The position numbers and the translations under genes are program-made. Of a stretch of DNA of 64,000 bases, positions 35,696-45,537 are shown piece after piece. The notes beneath the pieces are model-generated. The model was not told the DNA's origin. It saw only the letters and a program-made list of their open reading frames with translations, and made no database searches. Each line of letters starts with the position of its first letter. Position 1 is the stretch's first letter. The stretch is from the NCBI RefSeq assembly GCF_035582795.1, contig NC_134368.1, positions 40,601,501-40,665,500 on the forward strand. Reading direction: 5' to 3'. This DNA comes from Mycteria americana (lineage: Eukaryota > Chordata > Aves > Ciconiiformes > Ciconiidae).

Positions 35696-38600
35696 AAAAG
35701 CGGCGAGCTCTGCCACTTGAATGTAGTTGTGAAGTTGGGTTTCATTTTGTATTTCTACTTTCATAGCATTTGTCATTTAAAGATCCTAAGGAATAAGAAA
35801 TTCAGTTTAGCAAGAAATCCAGTGGCCTTGGTTTATTTGAATATTCTTATGTATAGATGGGAAGAACCTGAAGTGGTTACTTTTTCAAGACAAGCATACA
35901 GAGATTGTTACAGAACCTAACCCTCCCAACAGGAGAAAGGCTTTTTGTGAAAGCCTGATCTTCTGACTGTATTTGCAGGCTGTATTTAGTCTTTGTAGAA
36001 TGTCAGGGTAACTGAACAGAAAAAATGCAGTGTGATACTCAGACTTCGGCACTTTAATTTTTTGCTTTCATTGTTACAAGATCAAAATGTTTAAGATACT
36101 TGTCTGTTGAAGATTTAGTAACTTGAATTCACAAATGTATATGGTCTCAGTTACAGATGAGCTTTTTGTCAAACACTGACAGATTTTTGTAAATTTTTTT
36201 CCTACTGATTGATTCTTATAAAATAAATGAAATTGCATATTTACATATAGATATTTACGTGTTACAGTAGTATTTGATAATATTATATTAGGCAACCGTA
36301 ATACTAGATCAGCTTGCAATTGCAAAACTGAAATGGGAAATATAAACTAAGTAATTTCTCTCACATAGAATTTTAGGATCTGGATGTTTTATTGTTTGAA
36401 AGTCTGAAGAATGTTTGCCTTCATGTTAATTTCCACAGGCTACGTTACCACATTCATTTTACTCATAGCCTTCATTTAAGTTGCTGTATAGGTTCTCTGT
36501 TGTTGCACAGGACTTGGACAAATTAGATTCTCTTCAGCTCTGTGGGATAAACAAGGTTTTTAGGGAAGTTGTTTTCACTTGTCACCCAAATTCTCCTGCA
36601 CCCCTTCCCACCCCTCGTTCTGCCCCATGCAAAAGTAATTTCATCTGAGGCTTAAAGTAGATTTTAGGATGACTTTTGCTAAGGGCTAGTATCACATACT
36701 GCTGAAGCCATTTCACAAAAATTTCACAAAATCACCTCCAATCCAAATAGATATATTGCTTATACTTGCTACAAACTACAGCAATTTTTAAGTACTCTCT
36801 GGTCTGTCTAAAGCCTTCTTGCAGGTATAGGCATGCTCCTTTTCCTACCTCCCACCTCTGAAATCAGAAGAATACTGGTGCGGTTTTTGTCATGTTCTCC
36901 TGCCATTAATGGTACTTATACTTTCTTCAGAAAAACATATAGGTTGTTGTTTTATGAATGTTTTCTCCGTATTGATTTGCTTTCTTGTTGCTATCAGCAG
37001 ACCTGTGTCATTGTAACGGCTTTCTGGACACATTCTGACTACAGTTCAACTGTTGGTTAATTTTCTTTCTGAAGTTTACTTCCTGCGTGATGTAGAGTGC
37101 CTTGTATTATTATTTTGCCAAGTAGTATTTGGCAGGGAGGATCCAAGTTCTGAATGTTAAGCTTAAAGATGGCATAATTGCTCAAGCAGTTAGTCATTTT
37201 TCTTGATATTTGAGAAGCCTACTGTCTACTTTTTTTGGGGGGGGAGAAAGGGGGGACTTAAGGGTTTTTTTGTGTTTTTAAATACAAAAAATAATAGATA
37301 ATACTGTATTGTCCTGAATTAACTAATAGCAAGTTAGTGATTTAAATGCTGGCTAGAGAAGTTGCATTTTTGAGGGTTGAGGGGGGAGATATTCAAACTG
37401 AGAAGCAGTATCACTGTAGATTCCAGTATCACAGTACTACAGATTTAGGATTATACTTAGCTAGGTCATGAATGCTTATTGTTCATGAGTAGGTGCTTGA
37501 TGCTATATGTGGTTATTTATTAAATACAATGTGACAGGCTATTTGAAAATAAAAATGGTTGTGCTGCTAGCTTAATACTACTCCTGGATATTCATTGTTA
37601 CGAGAAAAATTCCAAGGCAGGCTAATACATAGAGAAGTATAAAGGAACTGAAACCTCCCATAAATTAATATTTTTATCTGCAGCACTTTTCCTGAGCATT
37701 GAGGAGCAACATAGAACTGACAGTTTCCTACTTTTGTTGAGTAATCAATTCTTTATCTATGTAAGATTTTTTTTCTGACAGATTTATAGTAATAGCTGAA
37801 GTAAAGCATTATAGATTAAAAGGTGAATGTAAAAAGTATTATAAACAGGTTTAATTCATATGCAGTAAAGTGTGTTTTGCTAATTTGGTTGTTACTGAAG
37901 ACTAAGTTGTATGTTATAAAGTAGAAAATAAATTACACTGGAGTAGCTGCAGTGTTAACGAACTGTAACTATTTAAATTCAATCTTTACCGATTCTTATG
38001 AATCCATCAACATGAAAAGTCCTGTGATCTCACTTCTCCGCAAGAGTTATGACAGTTTTTGTTACTGCTTAGTGAAAGTGCTTGCCCCACAAAATGGGTC
38101 TTTAGGGGGTAACATCACTTTGCCGCATGGGCGTAAGGATGTTAACAGACTTTAACTGATTTCTGCAGTGCTACTTCTCCTCCCTGCCCACTGTATCTCT
38201 TTGCTGGAGGTTGCTGTGCCTGTACCAGGGCTGGCAGACTGAAGTGTATGCATTCACCCAAACAGCCTCATGCCAGATCCAGCAGTTTAACCTCTCTGAC
38301 CTCCATCTGCACTTTGCACTGAGAATAGCAGATGCCTGCACCCCATTCCACTGGCTCTGCTGTGGGGTGCATAACTTCTGATCACAGAGTGGTAACAAAC
38401 AGCTCCAGGGCAATTTGACTGCAGCTGTGTGCTGGGGGAGTCTGCATCCCAGCCCTCAGGTACGTATGTAACGCCATCCTCATGCCTGTGAATTGAGCTC
38501 CTAGCTCATAGTTACAGCAGTGGTAATAAAATCCACAAAAAGCAACTGTACTGAACAAAGAACAATTCGCTGATAGTGAAGTGCTGAAGAAGGTTATGTT

Positions 38601-40514
38601 TTAAGCTTTGTCCATCTCTGGAGTATGGTTTCAGCTGGATAAAGACTTTGCTGCCCCGAAAAGGGTGGTACTACCTGCATCCTCCAGTATGCATTCTCTC
38701 TTCAGTTATGCATTGGTTCTGGTGATTATGCAGCTCCACAAAATGGATCAGCTTGCTGGTCTGGCTGAAAACTAGTCTTTTTTTTCTTTTTTCAGAGCAT
38801 GAGTAAGCAAGCTGTTCTGTTTTACCATACAGCTGCCAATACCAACACAAGGTAGACTGCAGGAATACGTAATAAGGCACTGAAGAGCACAGGAAATGAT
38901 CTAGCTGGTGACGTCACATACTTAGATTGGCAAAAGCAGACTCTTCAAAATTTTCCTGCAGGCTGAAGTAAGGTGCCTGTCTCTCTGCAGGTTTCATGAT
39001 TCAACCCTCAAGCTAGATGCCCATCTTACTATTTTTCCCCAATAAAATTCAGCAAGAGACATGACAAATCAGGATTTGAATCCAGGACTCCCACTACTTC
39101 AGGGAGCATTCTCATCAACAGACTATTGTCCTGTTCCTGTATTCTCTCTTCTGTCATGTAAATATTCACTTACCATAGGTTTCCCATCTTCAGGATGGGA
39201 AAGCACAGGGTCTCCATACAACCTTTTTCTGATGGCCTTCTCTTTGTTAAAATGTGAATTTGAATTTCTTCTGAGTGAGGAGGCTTTGTAACTTAGATCT
39301 CATACTTCAGAGAGAGCAACTACTGTTACTGCAATGCTTTATGAAAATGTGAACATGATGAGTTCAGACTCCTTGACTGGCTATTTAATGGAAAGTTGCC
39401 GTGAGATGTGCTTTGTGTTAGCACCACTGTGTTTTGGACAGACTACTATATTGGGCTCTCGGAGGTTTCTGTCACAGGGATATCTGGTTACTAAATCACA
39501 AAGAGGTTTAGGCAAGGGACAAGTGCCAATATGCTCAGCAGAGCTAAGATAACATCTCCAATCACATTCAGGAATAGAGCTATAAGTCTGTAACTTAATT
39601 TGAAAAATCAAGTCTCTTTCAGAGCTGAGAATAGCAGTTTGATCTTGCATAAAGTTGTACTTGTGTAACAATAATGCAGTGCCTCACTATGACAAATCTA
39701 ACTGCTAATGCCAGATAAATATTCCAACTGTTGTTTATAATTGTCATTTATGTACCTTTGGTCAGTCTTAGCTATTCATAGTATGCCAATCAGTGTCCTA
39801 CTTAACCATAATGTTCTACTTTGTACCTGTGATTTTTCCAGACTTAGCATTTGGAAAGAACTTCAAATGCATACTAGAAGTTGAGGCAATCTGGTCATAT
39901 AATAGACCATCTCATGTAAGTGCCTCTAAAGCATTTCTCACAGTGAATACCAAAATCACTGAACAATACAGAGCTACTAAAGCCTTTAGTCTCAGCATGC
40001 AAAGATTAGAGTGCCCCATCCTTAGAAAGGGAAAAGGTGCCCTTTCTTGGGAAGATCCAAAAGGGACTTAGGCAGCAGAGCCCAAAGTTTGAAGCTTTAT
40101 GGGGACCTCAGTACTTCATCTCAGGTGCTGCTTTCTAACTTTGTAGGTATCCCACACCTCCTGTATGTGTTTCTGTTAGTGGGGGTGCATAAAACCAGTA
40201 ACTCCTAATGCTAGGAAGCTAACAGGCCCTCAAGCTCTGGTCATTCTCTTATTCTTCTAACCCCAGGGCCTGATCCAACGAGGATGCTGACACACTGAAT
40301 GCTGCTCAGCAGATGGCTAGGGTGAGTCTGTGCGTCTGTGGCTTCTTGCACTTGCTTGTTCCAATGACTGTGCTATTATATGTGAAACATGAAAATCTAT
40401 GTTCAGATAGTAACCTGCCTGATTAACCTAGAACACTGAGGCTGAAGAATCTTTTCCTCCTTACTCTCCTATAGTAAGCCGCAATTCATTTATACAAGTG
40501 GCGTAGTTGGCAGA
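35696..40514. other. Intergenic DNA left of the provirus
   Basis: AT-rich DNA with no recognised gene. No copy of the 3' LTR-like sequence of the provirus (47768-48535) can be seen here, so the 5' LTR of that provirus seems lost. Only a weak resemblance of about 30 bp exists just before gag, near 40450-40480. Confidence 0.5.
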
Positions 40515-41133
40515 ATGGCAAGTAATATCACCAGTTATTTATGGAGGTATGGAGTGAATCAGAGTCCCAAATTCTCAGCAGAATGGACTCGTGACAATTG
40601 GTGTAATTGGGAAGCCATTGAAGAACACCTAAAAGTAACTAGAGGCCGCACAAAGGATGGAAAAGGGAAAGGAGTTATCTGCAAGATGCTAGGTGCCTGT
40701 TTAGAAGCTGCACATCAAGAAAGAGAGAACAGAAATAAAAAGGAGCAAGACCTAGAGAACAAAATAGAAGGTAGAAAGGCAACTGACTTGTTACTGTCTT
40801 TAAAAATTGAACAACTGCAGAAACAGTTACAGGAGGAAAAGGAAAAAAAGACAAAACTTGGGAGAAAAGATCGAGATGATGCTTACACAGGCTCCCTGCC
40901 CCCCTGACATTGTACAGATTAGGAAACTAATAGTATCCCCTGAAGACTGGGATGGAGACATCTGGGGTGATCCCGAAGAAGATAACCCTTTGTTCCCCAC
41001 AAATCCTCCTGAATATGAAGCCAGACCCGCTGTTAAAACAGAAACAACTGTGGGACCTCGGGGTGGTCATCTGCAACATACTACGCAAAGCATCCCCTGT
41101 GTCACCGAAATCAGGAATAAACCTCTTAACACC

Positions 41134-41557
41134 AATGTAGCATTAAGAAGCAAGCATTCTCTTTATTGCAGCGCTGGATGCACGGGGGATCCTTCTGCCT
41201 AACGTGCATACCAGTTTACACAGACCTAGGTTCATTTATACAGTATATCTTACGATATGCATAGGTTTTCACACTACTAGGTGGGACTATGTTAATTAGT
41301 ATCTTACATAATGATGATTCAGCATAACACATGCTCAGTTTTTCACGTGGGGGTCCTCTGGTGGTTGTAGACCCCAAAACCATGCTTTTCGGTCATGAAT
41401 CCAGGGTCATTCTGCCTTTTAAGGCTTAATTTTCTCCATTGTTAAATATCACATGCCAGAAGATCTGGTTTCACCAGGATATTCTTGGGTTTTCTTTTGT
41501 TTCTTCTTGGTTGACCCTTTGAACTTTATTCTTTACATGTTCCTCACTTATTTTCCA
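41134..41557 (-). mobile_element. Solo LTR inserted antisense into gag
   Basis: A 424-bp insert. On the minus strand it begins TGGAAAATAAG (or TGTTGGAAAA if the ends are shifted by 3 bp) and has a polyadenylation signal at 41162-41167 (TTTATT on the plus strand) near its 3' end. The 5-mer ACACC lies on both sides (41129-41133 and 41558-41562). Gag reading frame is continuous across this duplicated 5-mer, which supports these limits. The exact terminal bases are uncertain by about 3 bp because the canonical TG...CA ends and the duplication cannot both be satisfied. Confidence 0.8.
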
Positions 41558-41677
41558 ACACCTGGGATCCGTTGCAATTGACAAATTTGCAAGAGAGATG
41601 CAGCAGAAAACCAGGTGAAACTGAAACTGAATACTTGTGGCGAGTATGCCTCAGTGGCAGTGACTGAATAATGTTGA

Positions 41678-41721
41678 GTGGGGACAAAGCAAGTGGCTCG
41701 TGGGGACAAAGCAAGTGGCTC
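41678..41721 (+). repeat. 22-bp tandem duplication in gag
   Basis: The unit GTGGGGACAAAGCAAGTGGC plus TC occurs twice in direct succession (41678-41699 and 41700-41721). Since 22 is not divisible by three, it shifts the gag frame. The peptide GDKASGSW is read from the first unit in one frame and from the second unit in the next. Confidence 0.93.
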
Positions 41722-42503
41722 TTGGGGTCCAGGAGTTTTCTTAAATTTAGGACCCGACCTGACAAATACACCCCATTCTATCACCAGCCGAGTAGCTTAT
41801 TGGGCTGGAGGAATAGACAGCATGGAGCGAAGTGAACCCTCAATAATGCCCATTAAATCACTAAGTGAGGTCTCCACAGCCGTCACAAAAGCCGCCTGCA
41901 TACAAGCCATGCACAAATGTTGTCCCGCTGCCTGCTACTGTAGATTTCTCCATGTTAAAACCACTGATTAGAGGAGCCCCGGCAATTCTTAAATCCCATT
42001 TAGTTGCAAAACGAGATGAGATCAAGAAAGACACAGAACACAATGAGGGACGAGGTGACAACGCTCAAAATGCCCGCAAGCAGCTCCCTGCCTGGGCAGA
42101 ACTGATGCAGGGCACTGTTAACTACAGCCGGGAAATGGGCCGGGACGATGCACCAGCTGAAAAACCAAAGCTGAAGCCCCGGGGAGGAGATCACAAAGTA
42201 AGACCCGTGAAACAGAACAGAAACTAGATCGAAGGGAAACAAATTTGAAAACCCCCAAACAGAATCTCGAGAACAGAGGAATGAATTGTGGAGGAATGCA
42301 TTAGCTTTAGGCATTCCCGGAGCCGCGATTCAAGGTCAGCCTACTGACATTATTTTGAGTCTGACTGAAGCATTCCAGAAGCGAGATAACGGTGAAAGGA
42401 AGGAGCCTATTTTGACTCCTCCTGTGCCAGTCCCCAGAAGGGGGGACAACCCCTTCCTTCCCCTTAGGGAGGAACTGCAGGGCATGAAGTCCAAAAACGA
42501 GTA

Positions 42504-42741
42504 ATGTCCGGAAGGCAACTGGGCCTGCCTGCCTGGAAAGTGGAGGCTTATCAGTGGGTAAGTGATAATGGCCCATACATTTTAATCCCAGTTGGTCCTC
42601 AAGGACAATTGGTAAAGTTTTTAATAGATGCCGGAGCACAAATTTCACTATTAACACAACAAGATGCCGAGAAGCTGGGTCAGCCCCTGCACTCCCCAAG
42701 ACACGAATCCCTCCCGTGCCGCAATATCCCCTTTCTGCTGC
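42504..42741 (+). pseudogene. ERV protease remnant and RT start
   Basis: An open stretch encodes a retropepsin-like N-terminal half with FLIDAGAQ. The catalytic Asp codon is at 42627-42629, but the usual DTG/DSG motif is DAG here. The second fragment in this window has DTG. After LGQP the protease C-terminal half is missing. In another frame the text continues as the start of reverse transcriptase (IPPVPQYPLSAAV) up to the LTR. So there is an internal deletion of protease plus a frame change. Confidence 0.75.
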
Positions 42742-43304
42742 TGTAGTCTGACAGTGTAGTCTAACGGGAGCTGGTGGAAGGCCAGGGCTTAGGTAAACCT
42801 GATAAGGGGGATTCAGGCTGGAAAGCGGAACGTCTAAACAAGAATTACTGTCCTTGGGAGTAAAGCACATCCTGGAGAAATATGTAAGCTAATTAAGATG
42901 TTTTGGGAACCATCTGAAACAACTAGCAGAAGTGTCATAAGAAGCACCCTCATGCGAACTATCCTCATTATAACACTAAAAGTCACAGCCCTCGAGCTGG
43001 AGACCCCGGCCCAAGCAGAGACCCCTCACCTCTGAGCGTGCGCAGGACATCAAAGTAGCGCTGTAGCTTTACCTTGAAATAAGATTAATGTAGACCAATG
43101 GAAAACTGCTTTGTGTAATTACTTATGCATATGCATAACTGGACTGTATAAATACTGTACCTGGATGGCCGAACTTTGTGCTAGCTTTGTGGAGCTACCG
43201 CCTAGCACCCAGCTCTGCGCAGGCATGGAATGAAACACCTCTGCCCTGTGTCTGTATTGGCGCCTCGCACACCGGGTAAACGACCTCACACTTGTGGGAT
43301 AACA
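42742..43304 (+). mobile_element. LTR copy A, 563 bp, within pol
   Basis: The element runs from TGTAGTCTGACAG to GGGATAACA, with TATAAATA at 43147-43154. It matches copy B at 50711-51273 over its whole length without gaps; by hand count about 22 mismatches, or 4 percent. It lies between the first codons of RT and the YIDD active site, so it replaces roughly 500 bp of RT coding sequence. No clear target duplication is seen and there is no primer-binding site after it, so it is not the 5' LTR of the downstream sequence. Confidence 0.9.
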
Positions 43305-43305
43305 G

Positions 43306-44060
43306 TACCAATATATAGATGATATTCTGATTGGAGGAACTTCCCCTGAAAAGGTTAGGGCAGTGGCAGCAGCAGTATGGCAAGCACTAAATAAAGCAGA
43401 AACTGAGATTCCCCCAGAAAATGTCAGGGACCAAGTAAAGAAGTAAAATTTTTAGGTACTTGGTGGATAGCAGGCAGTGCAGTGATTCCTCCAGATACCT
43501 TAAGAAAAATTGAAGAGCTGCAAATGCCCCAATCAAGGAAGGAGTTACAACAATTAATGGGAACTTTAGGATGTTGGAGGAAACACGTGCCTGGATTTTC
43601 TATCATTTCCTCTCTCTTATACTCACTCTTGCGGAAAGGCAAACCCTGGGAGTGGAAATTAGAACATAAAGAGGCAGTCAAAACTCTAACTGAGGAGTTA
43701 AAAACATATCAGTCACTGGGACCAGTACACCCCCACAACGCTATTATAGCCGAATGGGGTTTCGCCGAACATGCTACTTACTGTAACCTGTTCCAAACTG
43801 GCCCCGATGGGCCAAAAAGACCTTTATTGTTTAGCTCAACCGCATTTAAAGAAACAGAACAACAATACTCCAAATGGGAAAAGGGACTTTTATCTTTAGT
43901 CCGAGCAGTTAAACAAGTTGCGAAAATACATCAGGGACAACCTGTGCAAATAGAGGGCCATTTAATTTACTAGAAGCAATCCTAAAGGGGACTGCTCCCC
44001 CAGAAGGAGTTGCACAAAAACCCACTATCAGAAAACGGTATGCCTACTTAACAGGAGTTG
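43306..44060 (+). pseudogene. ERV reverse transcriptase, C-terminal part
   Basis: Starts directly after LTR copy A with the RT active-site motif YIDD at 43312-43323. A frameshift near 43425 leads into the open segment 43482-43973 with thumb and connection features: FLGTWW near its start, then LGCWRKHVPGF and an RNase H-like connection (LLFSSTAF). It stops at 43973 and resumes in a third frame towards RNase H. The fingers and most of the palm are missing, so it cannot be active. Confidence 0.85.
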
Positions 44061-44068
44061 CAGAAAAT

Positions 44069-44707
44069 ATGCAATTAACCGAAGGACACACTAAGGTTTC
44101 CAAATTGCAGATGCCCATAAGCACAGACCCTTTAGCGTTACAACAACCTTTTAAACCTTCACCCATTCTGGATGCACCACCCCTCACTGAGGGTACACCA
44201 GCAGAAAAGATTTGGTTTACGGATGCTTCAGCAAAAAGGGTAAACGGTAAATGGCAATATAAGGCTGTTGCATTAGATATTACCACCGGCAAACAAGTAG
44301 TAGAAGAAGGTGAAGGCAGTGCACAAGTAGGAGAAATAAGAGCAGTTGTTTTGGCAGCACAGAATGGAGCAAAAATCATATATGTAGACTCTTATGCTGT
44401 GTGGGCCGGTGCCACACAGTGGCTCTGTCAATGGGCAATCTTGGACTGGGAAGTAAATAGATCCCCAGTTTGGAGAAACAAAGATTGGCAATTATTACTA
44501 GATATAGCCAGGAAAACACCTTTCAAGATGGGATGGGTAAAAGCTCATGCTAAAGATAACCAACCAGCCACACAGTGGAATCAAAAGGTAGATGAGCTAA
44601 CTAAAATTAGGAAAATGACCTTAAATCCTGAGTGGTATCGACTGGGAGAATGGTTACATCAAAACCTAGGCCACACAGGTAAAGAAGCACTTTACTTTGC
44701 TGCATAG
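44069..44707 (+). pseudogene. ERV RNase H plus integrase HHCC start
   Basis: A single open frame of 212 codons. RNase H shows all four carboxylates in order: Asp at 44222 (FTDAS), Glu at 44333 (GEIRA), Asp at 44387 (VDSYA) and Asp at 44591 (VDELT). The end enters the integrase zinc domain with the H-H pair (LHQNLGHTG) before a stop at 44705-44707. The C-C pair (CPQC) follows at about 44760. It is the best preserved enzyme domain of the provirus, but it is embedded in a broken pol. Confidence 0.85.
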
Positions 44708-45471
44708 AGTAAAGGCTGGCCTATAAACAGAAAAACTTGTGAAACTATTCTTACAGAATGTCCCCAGTGTAGATTGAAATTACAAGCAGATCATCCTGCT
44801 AAAGCACCACCTTTACATATCAATGAATGGAAAGCTTTATGGTCTACATGGCAAATTGATTATATCGGACCGTTCAAATCCTCTGCAGGATATCGATACA
44901 TCCTCACAGGAGTGGAAGTAGTCTCCGGCTTGCTTATGGCGACTAAAGGTCGGAAAGCTGATGGGCGAAATACAGTGCGAGGGCTATCAGTTTGGTTCTC
45001 ATATTTACCTACTCCTGATGTTATCCAAAGTGATAATGGCTCACACTTTTCATGTAAGGAAGTGCAAGATTGGGCAAAACAAGAGGGAATTAAATGGGTA
45101 TTCCACACGCCATACTACCCCCAATCGAATGGGATTGTAGAAAGAGCTAATGGCTTATTGAAAAGGAATCTCAAACTACACAAGGCTCAATGCGATACCA
45201 GAGTTCCCAAAGTACTCCATCAATTAAATAATCAATATGGGCCCCTATAAGCCAAGCATTCTTTGTAAAAACTGAGCTTAGCGCTCCACCTACTAGGAAA
45301 GAAGAATATCTGATGACATTACAGCCAGGACAGCCTGTGATGGTCACCTTACCACCCATCGGTACTGTGTCTATGACTTTAATTAAACCCCGTGGCCCAC
45401 TTGCCTGGGAAGTGACCGATAGCAGTGGTGCAAAACACAGAATTAGTGCACGATGGACTTTTCCTTCTTAA
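44708..45471 (+). pseudogene. ERV integrase core and C-terminus
   Basis: The integrase catalytic core is open from about 44708 to 45250. The triad is D (44858-44860, QIDYIGP), D (45032-45034, SDNGSHF) and E (45140-45142, IVERANG), with 35 residues between the second and third, the D,D(35)E spacing of retroviral integrases. A frameshift near 45245 moves the C-terminal domain into another frame, which ends at TAA 45469-45471. The stop at 44705 separates the core from the HHCC domain. Confidence 0.87.
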
Positions 45472-45537
45472 CAGGGTAACCTGTTCGGACTCTCCCTACC
45501 AAAACAAGTCTCTATTTCTCTTGCAGCACCCCGCAGT

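Larger units (their letters stand above)
40515..42503 (+). pseudogene. ERV gag remnant
   Basis: Decayed retroviral structural gene. The first 130 codons (40515-40907) are open and include a charged, coiled-coil-like segment rich in Glu, Lys and Gln. The frame then shifts near 40870-40905 into an acidic stretch (PEDWDGDIWGDPEEDN). A 424-bp LTR interrupts at 41134-41557. After it comes a capsid-like block with the segment EYLWRVCLSG, an in-frame TGA, and a 22-bp tandem duplication at 41678-41721 that changes frame. The last parts are near 41865-42227 and 42286-42503 (LWRNALALGIP), which is shared with the second fragment at 52.7 kb. I see no CCHC zinc knuckle. A coiled-coil gag start recalls the chicken ENS-1/Soprano family, but that is only a guess. 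Confidence 0.8.

Noticed and set aside
40440-40514. Remnant of a 5' LTR before gag
   Set aside because: Only about 30 bp of weak similarity to the end of the 3' LTR-like region; too little to call.
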